Under the pieces are notes generated by a model. It did not search any database, was not told the origin of the DNA, and saw only the letters and a program-made list of their open reading frames with translations. Source: Siphonodentalium dalli (taxonomy: Eukaryota > Mollusca > Scaphopoda > Gadilida > Siphonodentaliidae). From it: a stretch of 64,000 nucleotides of DNA. This document shows positions 1 through 11,278 of this stretch, piece by piece. Position 1 is the stretch's first letter. Every line of letters starts with the position of its first letter. A program made the translations under genes and the position numbers. The stretch is taken from assembly GCA_032622095.1 (NCBI GenBank), contig CP136069.1:187169122-187233121 (forward strand), read 5' to 3'.

Positions 1-784
1 TCCGTCTCTATCCCTTTGTGTTCGTACATACATCGTTAAATATATTTGACCATGAACCATGTTAATACAAGGAAAGACATGAAAAGCTATATACTGTCTT
101 CTATGGTGTAGGTCAATAAAACATCTATCTCTTATAAAGAGCGTTCTCGCTTACGATATTTTGTACTCGTGTTCAGCGTAAAATGTTGTAATCGTTTGTG
201 TATTTTCGCGATGCTTGTGCCATTGGGATTATGGTGCACGCAAGTAGTTTTCGAGTTCCCCATTGCCTATCATAACATTGACTTTATACATCCACTAAAC
301 CACTCGCCAAATGACTCAAATATATATATAGGTATTACTATATCCATTTATGTATAATATTAGAGTAAGTTCCCTTTACCCATTAACAAGCGTTCGTCTC
401 CACGCGCAGATAAACGGAAATCCATAGTACTGGATTTTATCTGTTCTTGTAAATGACGGGGAATCGCACACACTTGTAAATTATCGTATCCATAGTATTC
501 GACAGTTTGTCCACGTGGAGAAACACGGCAATTGTAATTCTATAGTATAGGCCCCTGGAGGTGAAATTTATTACTTTTCCGTACTGCTTTGTCTTTGTGT
601 TTGGGTTATTCCATTACGTACATGCAGATATTTTGCGATTGTTTCTGTCTTTCTCTAGAAATTGTGTGAATGCCATCAGGACATCATGCCAAAAAGGATT
701 GGTTAATTTGTTTGCCTGTTTTTCTATATATGTAAGAATAGTCATAAGTAAGGAACATAGGGTCATGGCGTAAAGGTATATCTG

Positions 785-1129
785 TTAAGGGGATCCATTT
801 GGCACTTTTGCGAGACGCCTCACCCAAGTTATTTTCATGGACAGCATAAATTTGTTTACATCAACCATTTTTAATCCGCCATTCTTATTATCTTGACAAA
901 TAACTTTGCGTTTAACTCGATCACGCTTCGGGTTCCAGAGAAAATTATTACTGGGATTTGGTAGAGCTACAAAAGGGTGCGTTAATTTTGGGAGTATTAG
1001 TGATGTGTTCATTGGTTCCCATTTTGTTGCCCGGTTAGCCAGTTGTCTATTGCCAGTCAACCACTGAAAACATGTAAATTTTTCGGTAGGGTACCCTATG
1101 GAACCTAGCAAAAATCGACATTTTGTCAT
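785..1129 (-). pseudogene. L1-like reverse transcriptase C-terminal fragment
   Basis: About 114 codons read on the minus strand. The part around FLWNPKRDRVKRK followed by NGGLKMVDVNKF and ITWVRRL matches the region just after the RT palm in L1/Tx1-type LINEs, where a W-aromatic block is followed by K-R-K and GGL-x-x-x-D. The sequence LPKLTHPFVALPNPSNNFLWN seems to lack the usual linker between the LP block and FLWN, so it is probably internally deleted. No palm, endonuclease or ORF1 is present, so this is a dead fragment. Clade assignment is inference; its LINE origin is fairly secure. Confidence 0.6.
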
Positions 1130-1223
1130 CTGTCTCGGCTCGGCTCCCTTTGAATTCGAAAACTAGAGTAATTTTCCCATAAGAAAATGGTGGTTGCACT
1201 AAGTTCCCCGATGTGCGTCACCT

Positions 1224-1251
1224 ACCCCCCCCCCCCCCCCCCCCCCCCCCC
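1224..1251. repeat. poly-C tract, 28 bp
   Basis: An uninterrupted run of C. It is the source of a chance poly-glycine reading frame on the minus strand. A shorter G run lies near 2096-2104. Confidence 0.95.
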
Positions 1252-2482
1252 AGCACCGCCTAGACTATATGTACTCTCTAGTCGCCTTATAGAAGTTTCA
1301 ATGTTTTGTTTCGTAAAATGCAGTCGTTTTGCACAATAGTCTCTGTATAGTGCAGAAGCACAGACATTTTTTGGCCAACGTGCTGAACAATAGTTGGCAA
1401 ATAAAGCTTTGCCCATGAAGCTGATGTAGGTCTTGTGATCGCACGTGAACTGCATCTCCCAATCGCACAAACACAAATGTAAAGCTTATTCTAGGATCTC
1501 AGGACTATGTAGGGAACCAAACATCAAACTCACAGGTTCGCAGAACTCCATTTGCACCCCCTTGGAAATATCCAACCTGACACACACTAAAATTGGAACA
1601 TTGAAAAATCAAACAATGAGAACAATTCCAACCTATATATGGTGTCAAATTAATGTCCAACCAATGTTGTGTCAGGCATGATATTTCCAACTGCCGGAAA
1701 TGTGCCAAAGTTTGGTTCAAACATATTTATTTGTCAAATTTAGATAACATATGGTAGAGAACACATACATTTGTTTATACAGACAATGGGATTGGAGGAC
1801 AAGTGCTGACTCACTTAAGGGTACCCCCTCTCCCATATGTTATTACACTGAAAAATAATTAATTAGTAATGGCAAAACAACATGACTACCAAAACAAGTT
1901 GAACATATATACAGATCACCGGTCACCCCCTCCCCCGAGTTAGTCATAAGTATGTATATGTATTTGTTTAAAATCGGGTTTGTTTATTGCGTTTGCTTGC
2001 TTGTACATATCATTATTTGGAATAGGTAGTCAAAAGAATCCTGATTTGCCTCACGTATGAATGACTGTACAGCTAAGAAAATTGTATCAAAGTTCGGGGG
2101 GGGGGCTCGAGACACCCAAACAAACCCCTGTCGGCACGTGCCTGTACTGACAAGTTTCGTGTGTTCTCCACAACGTCTTCGGAATTTGAATCAGGAGATC
2201 TAGAGCTGTTAGAAATGCTTGCCTCATCAATAAACACACTTTAACTTTAAAAAAAGATGCGATTAAGTCGGATTGGCAGCTAATTAGGTGCCATGTATAT
2301 ACACATAGAAGAAAAGCATGCCTTTCACAACAAACATGAACATTATAATTATAAGATACAAATGATACTTGTGTCAAATACATGAGCCATATTTGACGCT
2401 GGGAGAACATTAAACATAGTATTGGAGACCACGTGGATATCAAAATCTCGATTTAGCCCCGCCCCGTAATCGGTTTGGGATT
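1252..2482. other. no gene seen
   Basis: AT-rich single-copy-looking sequence. The short open frames here overlap each other on both strands and show no recognisable domain, so I treat them as chance. Confidence 0.5.
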
Positions 2483-3071
2483 CTGGGCCCTGTTTCATGA
2501 AGGCAACTTATGACATAGTTGGGACTTATGATGGTCATAAGTTCAAACTTCAGTCATAAGTGCGTTTCACGAACAAAGTCTTAACCTACGATGGTCTTAA
2601 CTTTGGTCTTAACTTTAAGACTGGTGTGAGGTGTCATAAGATAATCTTAAAGTTAAGACCTACGTTGTGAGCCGCAGTTGGTCCGAAATGTGGATGGGAT
2701 CAAGTTCATGTATATATTATTATAAACACATTTAACTGAATAACACCTTGCTAGCACGGAGGGGTGTTTCAGAAATGGTAGTAATTAATAACCAACTGGT
2801 AAGCTATAGCAGTGACGTGGCCAGTGGTTGCAAGATTGGCGGGGTGTCCGCTACTAACTGTAAACCGCCAAGACCGGACTATATATATACATTTCTAATT
2901 GCTGTTACAAAAAGAATATATTTACATAGAGTTGAACATCATTTGCGATTCAAATCACCCAATCGCACTGTAGACAATAATCACGTTGAGACAATTAGTG
3001 CGAACATTTTCACATCGAGGATAATAGTGAATGATTTATACTCATTTTTTTTTATAAATGCTTATGTCAGC

Positions 3072-3090
3072 TATTATTATTATTATTATT
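3072..3090. repeat. ATT microsatellite
   Basis: Six tandem ATT units inside the TIR element. Confidence 0.8.
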
Positions 3091-3327
3091 AGTATTATTT
3101 ACTTGCCTTTCTATAGTATTATGTTATAATTTGATTGTAAAAATGTATTGTATATGTACCCCGTATATATACTCCAAGATAATAATACATAATATGTGTT
3201 ATTTTATTATTATTATGTATATTATCATAATCTATTAACTATGAAATAAAAAGATATATAGCATGTATATAGTATACGGACCGCGCGGGCACACCGGGAT
3301 CCGCGAAATAACATATAATACCACTGT

Positions 3328-3430
3328 GAACTGGCCCACAGACCCCTGGGGGAATTACTAAAATACCAATATACCAGTGGTATAGTCTATATTGGTATTT
3401 AGTAATTTTCCCCAGGGGCCTGTGAACCGG
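3328..3430. repeat. long imperfect hairpin
   Basis: Left arm 3328-3373 and right arm about 3388-3430 are near-perfect reverse complements (for example ACCCCTGGGGGAATTACTAA against TTAGTAATTTTCCCCAGGGG), with a spacer of about 15 bp centred on CCAGTGGTATAG. It could be a nested foldback MITE. No duplication was found at its edges. Confidence 0.75.
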
Positions 3431-4405
3431 CCGTCTGTTCACGTGTTGTTAATTATAAACGCTCTTTATTAGAAGTCGTTGATTTAGTTTTATTAAAACA
3501 TATATGCAGAATGTCGTTCAACGTAACGTACTTTCGAAGTTCATACGCAGTTTGTTAATTATAACAGGCATTTAGCACATTTGTCAACAGAACCAGAGCA
3601 AATGGCACTAACATCATTTATATATGGCTTCTACAAGTATGTCTCAGATTGGAAATAAGTCTATTTGGAGCACGATATGAAGTCCTATTCACATTATAGC
3701 AATATAAATAAAGAGCGTTTGTGTTAGTATTCCATGAATGTTGGCAATCAATAAAGAGCGTTTAGCTCAGTGCTTCCATTGTGGTGTATTGTATGTGTAT
3801 GCCGTGTTGGCGACATATTCGGTTTCCTGGTATTATAGATGCTTCAAAGACGTATAATGTATTATAACCTAATATCAGCATTGAAAGGAGCGAACATATG
3901 TCTCGCGTCGCTTTAATGGCATGTTATATGTGTGAAGGTTCACATTCTGATTTAGGATGTATAAGTCCCTTTAATAACTGAAATAATATATTTGAGCTCG
4001 ATACGTTTGTATAAAATAGGCATTGGAAGCATTCAGCTATGTGTGGATGGGGTCTGACGCGAAAACACAGTTAAAAAGCGCGCTCGTGCAGTTAAGTATG
4101 CACCAGTCATTATACTGATTATCGCCCTTGCATTAAAATATCATAATTATTCTTAGACACGCCCTAGTATCTGTCACCAGACACTGTACCTAGGCATATA
4201 ACACACACAGAACCAACATTTTCTGTGCATAGCTGTAATAAATTGTCGAGAGCCAGTCTAAAAGCGCGCGAACTTAATTACTACTTAAGTAGGACTTAAT
4301 CTTGTTTTGTGAAACGGAAAAGTTACACCATAAGATCCACCTTAGATCTTAGATTAAGTCCATCTTAAGATAATCTTATGACATTGCTTCATGAAACAGG
4401 CCCTG

Positions 4406-7008
4406 AATCCAGATTCTCCATAATAACGACTCTAATGAGCGGTATTGGCCACAAAGGGCTTATTTCCGAGTTTAATTATTTATTGGACACGGAACAAAGT
4501 TATGCATATCAAAGTAGAAGATGTCAAACAAATGTTTTTGCAATCGATTTCCTATGAATTTGTTTATGTTTTATGTAGTGGTATATTCAGGTGTTGCCAT
4601 GGAAACCGTTTAATAATGATATTGTTCATATAAACCTGACATTTAATGTGCAATTTGAACAAGCAAAATAGTTTATGACTTTAATTTTGTTTTCGCCGAC
4701 ACGCAGAAAAGTTAGATATAGTATGAAGGTAGAGATTGTCAGCTTCATATTCCGCCCTGCTGTCAAAATTGAAAGTGGTGTTGTTGCTATTGCTATGGAA
4801 ACGGCGTGTAAACAACGCAAAACAAAACACTTTGGATATTATATGTATATTATATAAGAACTTTCGCACCCGTAACAGGAAAGATTTGTGTTATCGAACT
4901 GATATATACCGAGATCGTTAAAAAAAATCGACTTCAGAATATACAGCCCATGCATGATTAGTTGATACAAAAGATGATCGTGTTTTGGTTGTATACATCT
5001 CGCATATAAACATATGTGGAATCGATTCCAGAAGCTATTATTAGGCATATATAAAATATATTACTTCATCTATCTTTCAGTCGATAAAATGGCGATTTAA
5101 CCAAAAGAAGACGCTAAGACTGAACATGTGCACTCAAATTAAAATACCCACAATTCAATTCATAAGTCCACGGGCTCCCAATGGGTTATAAATGATTTTG
5201 TATAGGCTCTCTATGGGTTGAATACTATTCCCCGTTTTACTAAAGTAAAATATTTACCGATTTTGTTTGCGTTGTATACCAAAGTATCATCATTAAATTA
5301 CATACTATTTGAATATTTATAGTGCGCGAGAAACAGCATGCAGAATAATAATCAGGCCAAAATTGTCACTACATTACATGGTTTAATTTTAAGTACGCAA
5401 ATACCGAGTACGTTTTTAATCACATTTAGTATATCATCTTCTAGGACAGGGCCACATATGCTTGCCAATATACGCTGTAGAGGGCATAATAAAGAGGCGT
5501 TGTCGGTCATTTATAGTCAGTCTAATGCGAACATAGTTACGTGCGCTCGCGCAACAGCATGGCGATCAGTCAGATTCGTAGGTACGTACGTTGGTGGTAC
5601 CCTACCGATTTCACTTCATGACGTCACCCTTATGCAGTACATGCCGGCGACGTTACGGAGTAGATTATAGATTATAGCCCTTGGCATTGACTTCCGTTAC
5701 TAGCTCGTTGCTATATAAACAAACCAGCGATGTGGCTTTTGTCGAAAATTGACAGTCAGTACATTCGCCCTGTATACATGTACTTTCAGAAAATACAAAA
5801 CACCACAACGTTATACCCCACCAATGTCAGTGTCTCGATATCATTTGACCAAATTTCTTGACATGAAACCGCGACAGATACGGCGTGAAATACATCGCAT
5901 TGAGTAAGCAATTTCCCATTGTGATTGTTTCAATTCAACTTCAAGATCGCGGTAAAATCAAAACCGCAATTTTTAAGTGGTAAACATCTGAAAAGGACAT
6001 CAGGTACATGCAGAAACTAATTGTTGTGCATATTTATTTCTATTTGAGGTGGCAATTTTTCATGTTTATCAGTATTTTTAACGATAAGAGCGATGGTAAT
6101 TGGGAGACTATATTTTTATCTAGCGCATTAAATTTAAAATAAAAAGTCGTGAATTGGCAGAGTGTTTTCTATGGCCGCACATTTCGTTGATAATTACGAG
6201 CCATTTGTTTGTCTAAATAACATTTTTAAGCTCCGCCGTCGCCCATTAATTAAATTTGCCACAGTATATTCGCCATGTACCTTTCCGAAATCACAAAACA
6301 CCACACTGTTATCCACTAAATCAAATTATTGAAGATTGTAATTGTCTTTTTTTGCTAACATTAAATTAAATTAAATAAATAAAGTAAAATACAGTGAAAT
6401 TATTTTTTTAATTATTTGTTATTACATTTTTGCGCACGTTGGCATTTCTCTGAGTGCATTCTAGTTATAACTGCGATGTGCAATTGTGATTTTGCTCAGC
6501 CTCAATCTCTCCATTCGTCATACCCTTTATGAACTTACCTCTAATGGCGCGCATCTACAGGGAATTCATCGCATTTAATATGCAGTTGCCTTTAATGGCA
6601 TGCGTATAGAGTGAACAAGACATGGGATTTAGTTCATGTGACGGACCGGTGGCAACCACGCGTACAACATTTATTATAGACGTTATTTCAGTGACAGCAA
6701 ACAATATACGCGTTTGAACTCTATGTTTTATTTACTATCGACTGCAAGTGGTTCCTTTTTTTGTTTGATAGAGTAAATGCCCATTTTAAATTTAACACAC
6801 GGTGTTTTTCGTTTTCGATGCATGCGAAAGTTATGTGGTCTTTGCCACTCTTTGGTGTATTAGCCAACCGAGATTTATGTTAATGGAGGGCTTCATTAAT
6901 ATTTACGGATTAGGCTAGAACGAGTTTTCGAAAAAATCATTAAATCTTGCACTCTCGAGCCCTCGAGATTTCTTTCTATTTTCGCTCCCACTAACCCTTA
7001 GGACACAC
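4406..7008. other. no gene seen; degenerate direct repeat
   Basis: AT-rich. A stretch at 5758-5820 (CATTCGCC, TACTTTC, CAAAACACCACA) recurs in degraded form at about 6262-6320, which suggests an old duplication of about 500 bp. The open frames at 5338-5670 and 6915-7229 have no recognisable domain. Confidence 0.4.
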
Positions 7009-7063
7009 CATATGTGAGCCGCCATATCAAATCCAGTCGTAAGTCGGGATTTTTTTACCCTGT

Positions 7064-7132
7064 GCCAATGCATTCTCTTATATATGCGAGTCGACCATAG
7101 GTCGCCTCGCATATATAAGAGAATGCATTGGC
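7064..7132. repeat. 69-bp palindromic hairpin module
   Basis: Starts GCCAATGCATTCTCTTATAT, turns over at CGACCATAGGTCG, and returns as the reverse complement. The only mispair is beside the turn. The same module occurs at 7352-7420, 8490-8558 and 56277-56345, with half copies near 8639 and 9051. Confidence 0.9.
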
Positions 7133-7351
7133 CTAACAATTTTTTAAATAAATTTTTTAAATAAATGTTTCTGACAATTTTTAGGACATAAAATAAAAAA
7201 CATCCATTACCCTGCAGGGAGCCCCACACACATATAGAAGCATATAGATGAGTGTCGTCTGCTCATGTTTGTCTGGGGTTCTGTATGGGTGAAATTATAA
7301 AATTGTTAAAGAATACAAGAAAAAATTATTAAAATTGTAAAAAATTGTTAT

Positions 7352-7420
7352 GCCAATGCATTGTCTTATATATGCGAGGCGACCTATGGTCGACTCGCAT
7401 ATATAAGACAATGCATTGGC
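7352..7420. repeat. 69-bp palindromic hairpin module, paired variant
   Basis: Inverse-orientation copy. Where the other copies have ATTCTC paired with GAGAAT, this one has ATTGTC paired with GACAAT, so both arms changed together and pairing is kept. Confidence 0.9.
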
Positions 7421-7475
7421 ACAGGGTAAAACAATCCCGACTTACGACTGGATTTGATATGGCGGGTCACATATG

Positions 7476-8336
7476 ATGTGCTATGTTTTATTGTGAATTA
7501 ACACGGTATTCTAAAACAAATTTATGTTTTAAAATGTTTTTAAATGAGAATTTTGACATAATTCAATTGGTCGACTACAAATTCAAAAAAGACCTTTCCA
7601 GGGAGTCTACTAAACTAAACATCAGAATACACCAATGGAAGTTGTTTTTTCTAAGAAAAATGAACGCAAAAATCGTACATTTACGACGTAGTCCTGCAGC
7701 CAATCCGCAATTATTGGCCAATGCGTGTTTTCGTGTATACAGTTTTTTTCTTTGTGGATTCCAGTGGTATCACCGTCTGACTAGCTGGCAGTCTTGATGA
7801 ATTTTGAGGAATTTCGGAAAAACCAAGATGGCGGACAAAATGGCCATTCTTGCCTCAAGAAGAATGTTTCTACTTGAAAATAATCATAAATGTATACCAT
7901 TTGCCGACTGGTTATGTTTTTGACGATAGTTTCAAAGATGGATATCAACACGGCGGCTTGAAATCGTGAATCTTAGTTTTTACATAATCTCCCAAAACAA
8001 AAAACACCGGTGCTGGCATATGTGGAATCCTATTGGCCAGAATTGGGGTATCAGCCAACATATTGGTTCAGTCCGACATCAATATAGGCATCTAATCATA
8101 ATCTGTTTTCATCTCACATCGAGCTGACATAAATATGTAAAAATAATCGAACTACACTATAATAAATCACAGTGGTGGCAACAATACAGCTTGTGGTATA
8201 TTACTAATTATAGTTTCGAAAAAGACAACAGCCATCAGCCTAACTACCTGTTTTCAGAGTTAGATTATGGGTAAGTACCGTGAAATCTGTTTTCATATTA
8301 AACAAGCACCATGCTTAAGCTTACATTATTATGGGA
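7476..8336. other. no gene seen
   Basis: The open frame at 7483-7797 has no recognisable domain. An AAGATGGCGGACAAAATGG block at about 7827 resembles the GGCGGCC-type repeats in the foldback transposon at 15.2-20.2 kb. Confidence 0.4.
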
Positions 8337-8340
8337 TTAA

Positions 8341-9121
8341 CCCTTTACCCAACAAACCGGCCAAAAACGGCCAAATAAAGCTGCAACAGCCTAAATTATC
8401 TTGGGTCTGTCTCAATAAAACCATACAAATATGGATATCATTGGAACCGGCTCATTGACCACATTGTGATAGTTATAGTTATGCCCTGTGCCAATGCATT
8501 CTCTTATATATGCGAGTCGACCATAGGTCGCCTCGCATATATAAGAGAATGCATTGGCCTAAAACAAAATCTTTTTTTAACACTTTTTACCATTTTTTCT
8601 TACATTCTTTAACAATTTTATAATTTTTAATGTGTTAAGCCAATGCATTCTCTTATATATGCGAGGCGACCTATGAATTGGATTTTCAATCGATCTTTAA
8701 AATTGGATTTTCCGTACGCGCTCTTTAAAATTGGATTTTCCGTACGTGCACCCCACAAGTCATGCAAACAAAAGATCGCACCTCACAAGTAACATGTGGT
8801 GCGTATAGCCGGACAAACAGAATTTCATTGATATCGCGAAATGTTTAATATATCCCACTAGAGAGCGTTTTTAATGTAATGTAGTGGGAAATAACTCAAT
8901 TGTATATATTGTAATCAAATGTGAAAACACAATTCAATAGACGTCACCCAAAATTGTTGGCTAGTTTCTTTTCAATCGATAATCTTTTTTTAACACTTTT
9001 TACCATTTTTTCTTACATTCTTTAACAATTTTATAATTTTTAATGTGTTAAGCCAATGCATTCTCTTATATATGCGAGGCGACCTATGGATTGGCACAGG
9101 GCCGTTCTGTTGGGTAAAGGG
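8341..9121. mobile_element. piggyBac-type MITE
   Basis: Inverted ends CCCTTTACCCAACA and TGTTGGGTAAAGGG (14 bp) sit exactly inside two TTAA tetranucleotides (8337-8340 and 9122-9125). A TTAA target and a CCC start are the signature of piggyBac integration. The 781-bp interior codes nothing. It holds one full hairpin module (8490-8558), two partial ones (about 8639-8675 and 9051-9088), and a direct repeat of CTTTTTTTAACACTTTTTAC (about 8571 and 8984). Confidence 0.85.
8490..8558. repeat. 69-bp palindromic hairpin module in the piggyBac-type MITE
   Basis: Same sequence as the module at 7064-7132, but inside an element with different ends and a different target site. Confidence 0.9.
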
Positions 9122-9125
9122 TTAA

Positions 9126-10209
9126 AGTAGCCTCACATTTGAGAAAATTATTGCACTATGAGTTCTCAGTGGTCTCAACAATGAAGCTTGTGCTCCACTA
9201 ATGGTATATAGTGCGTCTGGTTCAAACACAAAAGCCACAGCTAAGGAGCACAATACACGCGAAATGCCTGAAAAAGAATGTATGGCAATTTTGCGAGTGT
9301 ATATGAACGTACCCTTAGCCGTAACCAGTCATTACTGTTAAAGGTATTTTTCTTCCCATACCATCGGCAACAAACTTTACTGGGTCCATGGTGTAGATAT
9401 ATCACGTATAAGGGACTGGGTCCATGCAATACATTTAGACACCTGCTCATGTCATACGACACTCGGCCCATGGCCAGCCTACATCATAGTGGCTTTGGTG
9501 TATGAACTGATGGTCCCTTAATTCGGAGTTGGATCGTGACGTTTGTATTTGAATAACTACAAGGCTCATTTGGGTTTCCACAGTGGGCTTTTTCAACTTT
9601 TCGCCAAATATTTTATGCCGTAGCCATGGAAACCATACTTTATCCTGACACAATCATGCAGCCACCCGCCAAACAAAATGTTCCCACTATAATTAAGCAA
9701 CATATTTGTGAAGTATAGTGCTTTAGTCACAAAGACGTCTTTATTTTGGTATGATGGTCTCTAAGGGTAATGTATCGTGGCTTAAACTAAGATTAAATAT
9801 AAACTATAATTGTTGTGACATGTTGACCGTTATCGTCTTGTATCAAGTATATCAAACAAACCGAACGCGTTGATGGTGTTCAAATGTTTGTGTATTATGA
9901 AAATGGTTTGCTTTTAAGACTAACACATGTGCTAGGGGTAGCGGAATATGAGACAATTTCTAAAAAATATATGTACAATTACCCTTTACCAATGACCTCG
10001 ACCTTAGCAACTGACCCTATATGTACTCTGGCCTAGTCTATTCATTTGATGGACCATTAATGGCACTATGAGTTCACATAAATTCTTCAAACACCAGGCT
10101 CATCGGGTTACCAACTGGGATTTTTCAACTTTTCTCCAAATATTTGATGCCTTTGCCATGGAAACCAGAGAAATAACACTATATCTTAAAGATATAGAGT
10201 TATTTCCAT
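9126..10209. other. no gene seen; degenerate direct repeats
   Basis: Blocks with TTTTTCAACTTTTC, CCAAATATTT and GCCATGGAAACC appear at about 9585-9635 and 10120-10165, about 530 bp apart. A short perfect hairpin (ACTATATCTT/AAGATATAGT) lies at about 10177-10200, just before the 414-bp repeat. Confidence 0.5.
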
Positions 10210-10623
10210 TCCATTGAATATAAACAATAGTTTTAATTCTCTTACATTCTGGGAGCCGCAACGGGGGTAATATTTCTATGATTTCAGCTATTTTCTATTA
10301 CTCTATGGGCATATTCTGAGACACAGACCAATATTGGTGCTGAATTATAGTATTTTAATAATATTTTATTGCGTAGATTGTACTAAAATATAATCGGTGA
10401 CTCGAAAATAAATGAGCCTTTAAACGAATACGGCTCGCTTAATCTCTTCCAATTAGTTCGATAATCAATTAATGGTTCAGTCCATGTGAAGAAAGGACAA
10501 ATTGTTGCAAATGACGACTCTATATAAATTTGGACTTATTTTATATAAGCGAAATCACTTGTGGTGGATCCTCCGTTGGTCACATGGAGGTCAACGTTGA
10601 GCAGTTTCATTATTTTAGTATAT
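10210..10623. repeat. 414-bp direct repeat, left copy
   Basis: Identical by eye, base for base, to 21906-22319. The match stops sharply at both ends: the left copy continues TTATTATATC and the right copy GGCTCCATCG. The pair exactly brackets the minus-strand LINE, as a target-site duplication would. Its ends do not look like an LTR. Confidence 0.9.
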
Positions 10624-10831
10624 TATTATATCTTTATTTTCCTCCATTTACTGAAGAGTCATAAATAATGATACAAACAATAGTACATGTAATATGAACA
10701 TACAATGATCCAAGGTAAACTAGAAAATAATATAGTAAACAGAATTATACAATACGTGAGTATGATGTAGACGAGTGCGAGACGAGTGCTCGCACTCGAA
10801 TGATTATATACATATGACATTGTAGTGAGAT

Positions 10832-11215
10832 TATGATAATAGTGATGATTAGTGATAATGCTAGTGGCAATGTTGGTGGTGATAATGGTAAGGAAGATGA
10901 CTATGGCGTTTAACAATGGTGATGATTATTATGCCGACGACGACGACGACGATGATGATGATGATCATGCTGATGGTGATGGTGGTCGTGATGATGATGA
11001 TCACATCGAAGACGATGATGATGATGATGATGGATGACGATGACAATGGTTATGATGATTATGATGTCGACGACGGCGATAATGATTAAGATGATGATGA
11101 TGATAACATCGAAGACGATGACGAGGATGATGGTGATGATGACGACGGCGATGATGATGAAGATGGTAATGCTGTTGGGTGTGATGATAATGATGACAAT
11201 GGGGATGAAGACTTA
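10832..11215. repeat. GAT/GAC-rich trinucleotide microsatellite
   Basis: Nearly 400 bp of imperfect GAT, GAC and ATG units in the 3' region of the LINE. It produces overlapping poly-Asp, poly-Met and poly-Ile frames on both strands, which are not genes. It may have grown from the LINE's 3' tail. Confidence 0.9.
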
Positions 11216-11278
11216 CGGTTAAGTATAGTATAGCTGTCGATGCTAGCTTCAGCCCACTTCATATAATATAGTCAAGAT

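Larger units (their letters stand above)
2486..4402. mobile_element. TIR DNA transposon, non-autonomous
   Basis: The ends read GGCCCTGTTTCATGAAG on the left and the inverse CTTCATGAAACAGGCC on the right, flanked by a 3-bp direct repeat CTG (2483-2485 and 4403-4405). Both ends continue with loosely matching subterminal CATAAG/CTTAAG motifs and a second GTTTCAC block. A 3-bp duplication fits the PIF/Harbinger or CACTA superfamilies, but no transposase is visible. It carries a long hairpin at 3328-3430 and several copies of an AATAAAGAGCGTTT motif. The right TIR lacks one C, so the exact end is uncertain by a base. Confidence 0.6.
7009..7475. mobile_element. foldback MITE with palindromic module (copy 1)
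   Basis: About 110-bp TIRs beginning TGTGA(G/C)CCGCCATATC, with the conserved interior AAATCCAGTCGTAAGTCGGG. The TIRs are probably flanked by TA, which would fit Tc1/mariner-type integration, but the exact edge is ambiguous. Each TIR contains a complete 69-bp hairpin (7064-7132 and 7352-7420). There is no coding capacity. A second copy lies at about 56243-56690. Confidence 0.75.

Noticed and set aside
1222-1476. Minus-strand frame ending in a poly-Gly tail
   Set aside because: The Gly run is the poly-C tract; the rest has no domain and overlaps other chance frames.
10852-11222. Poly-Asp, poly-Ile and poly-Met reading frames
   Set aside because: All come from one GAT-rich microsatellite read in different frames.
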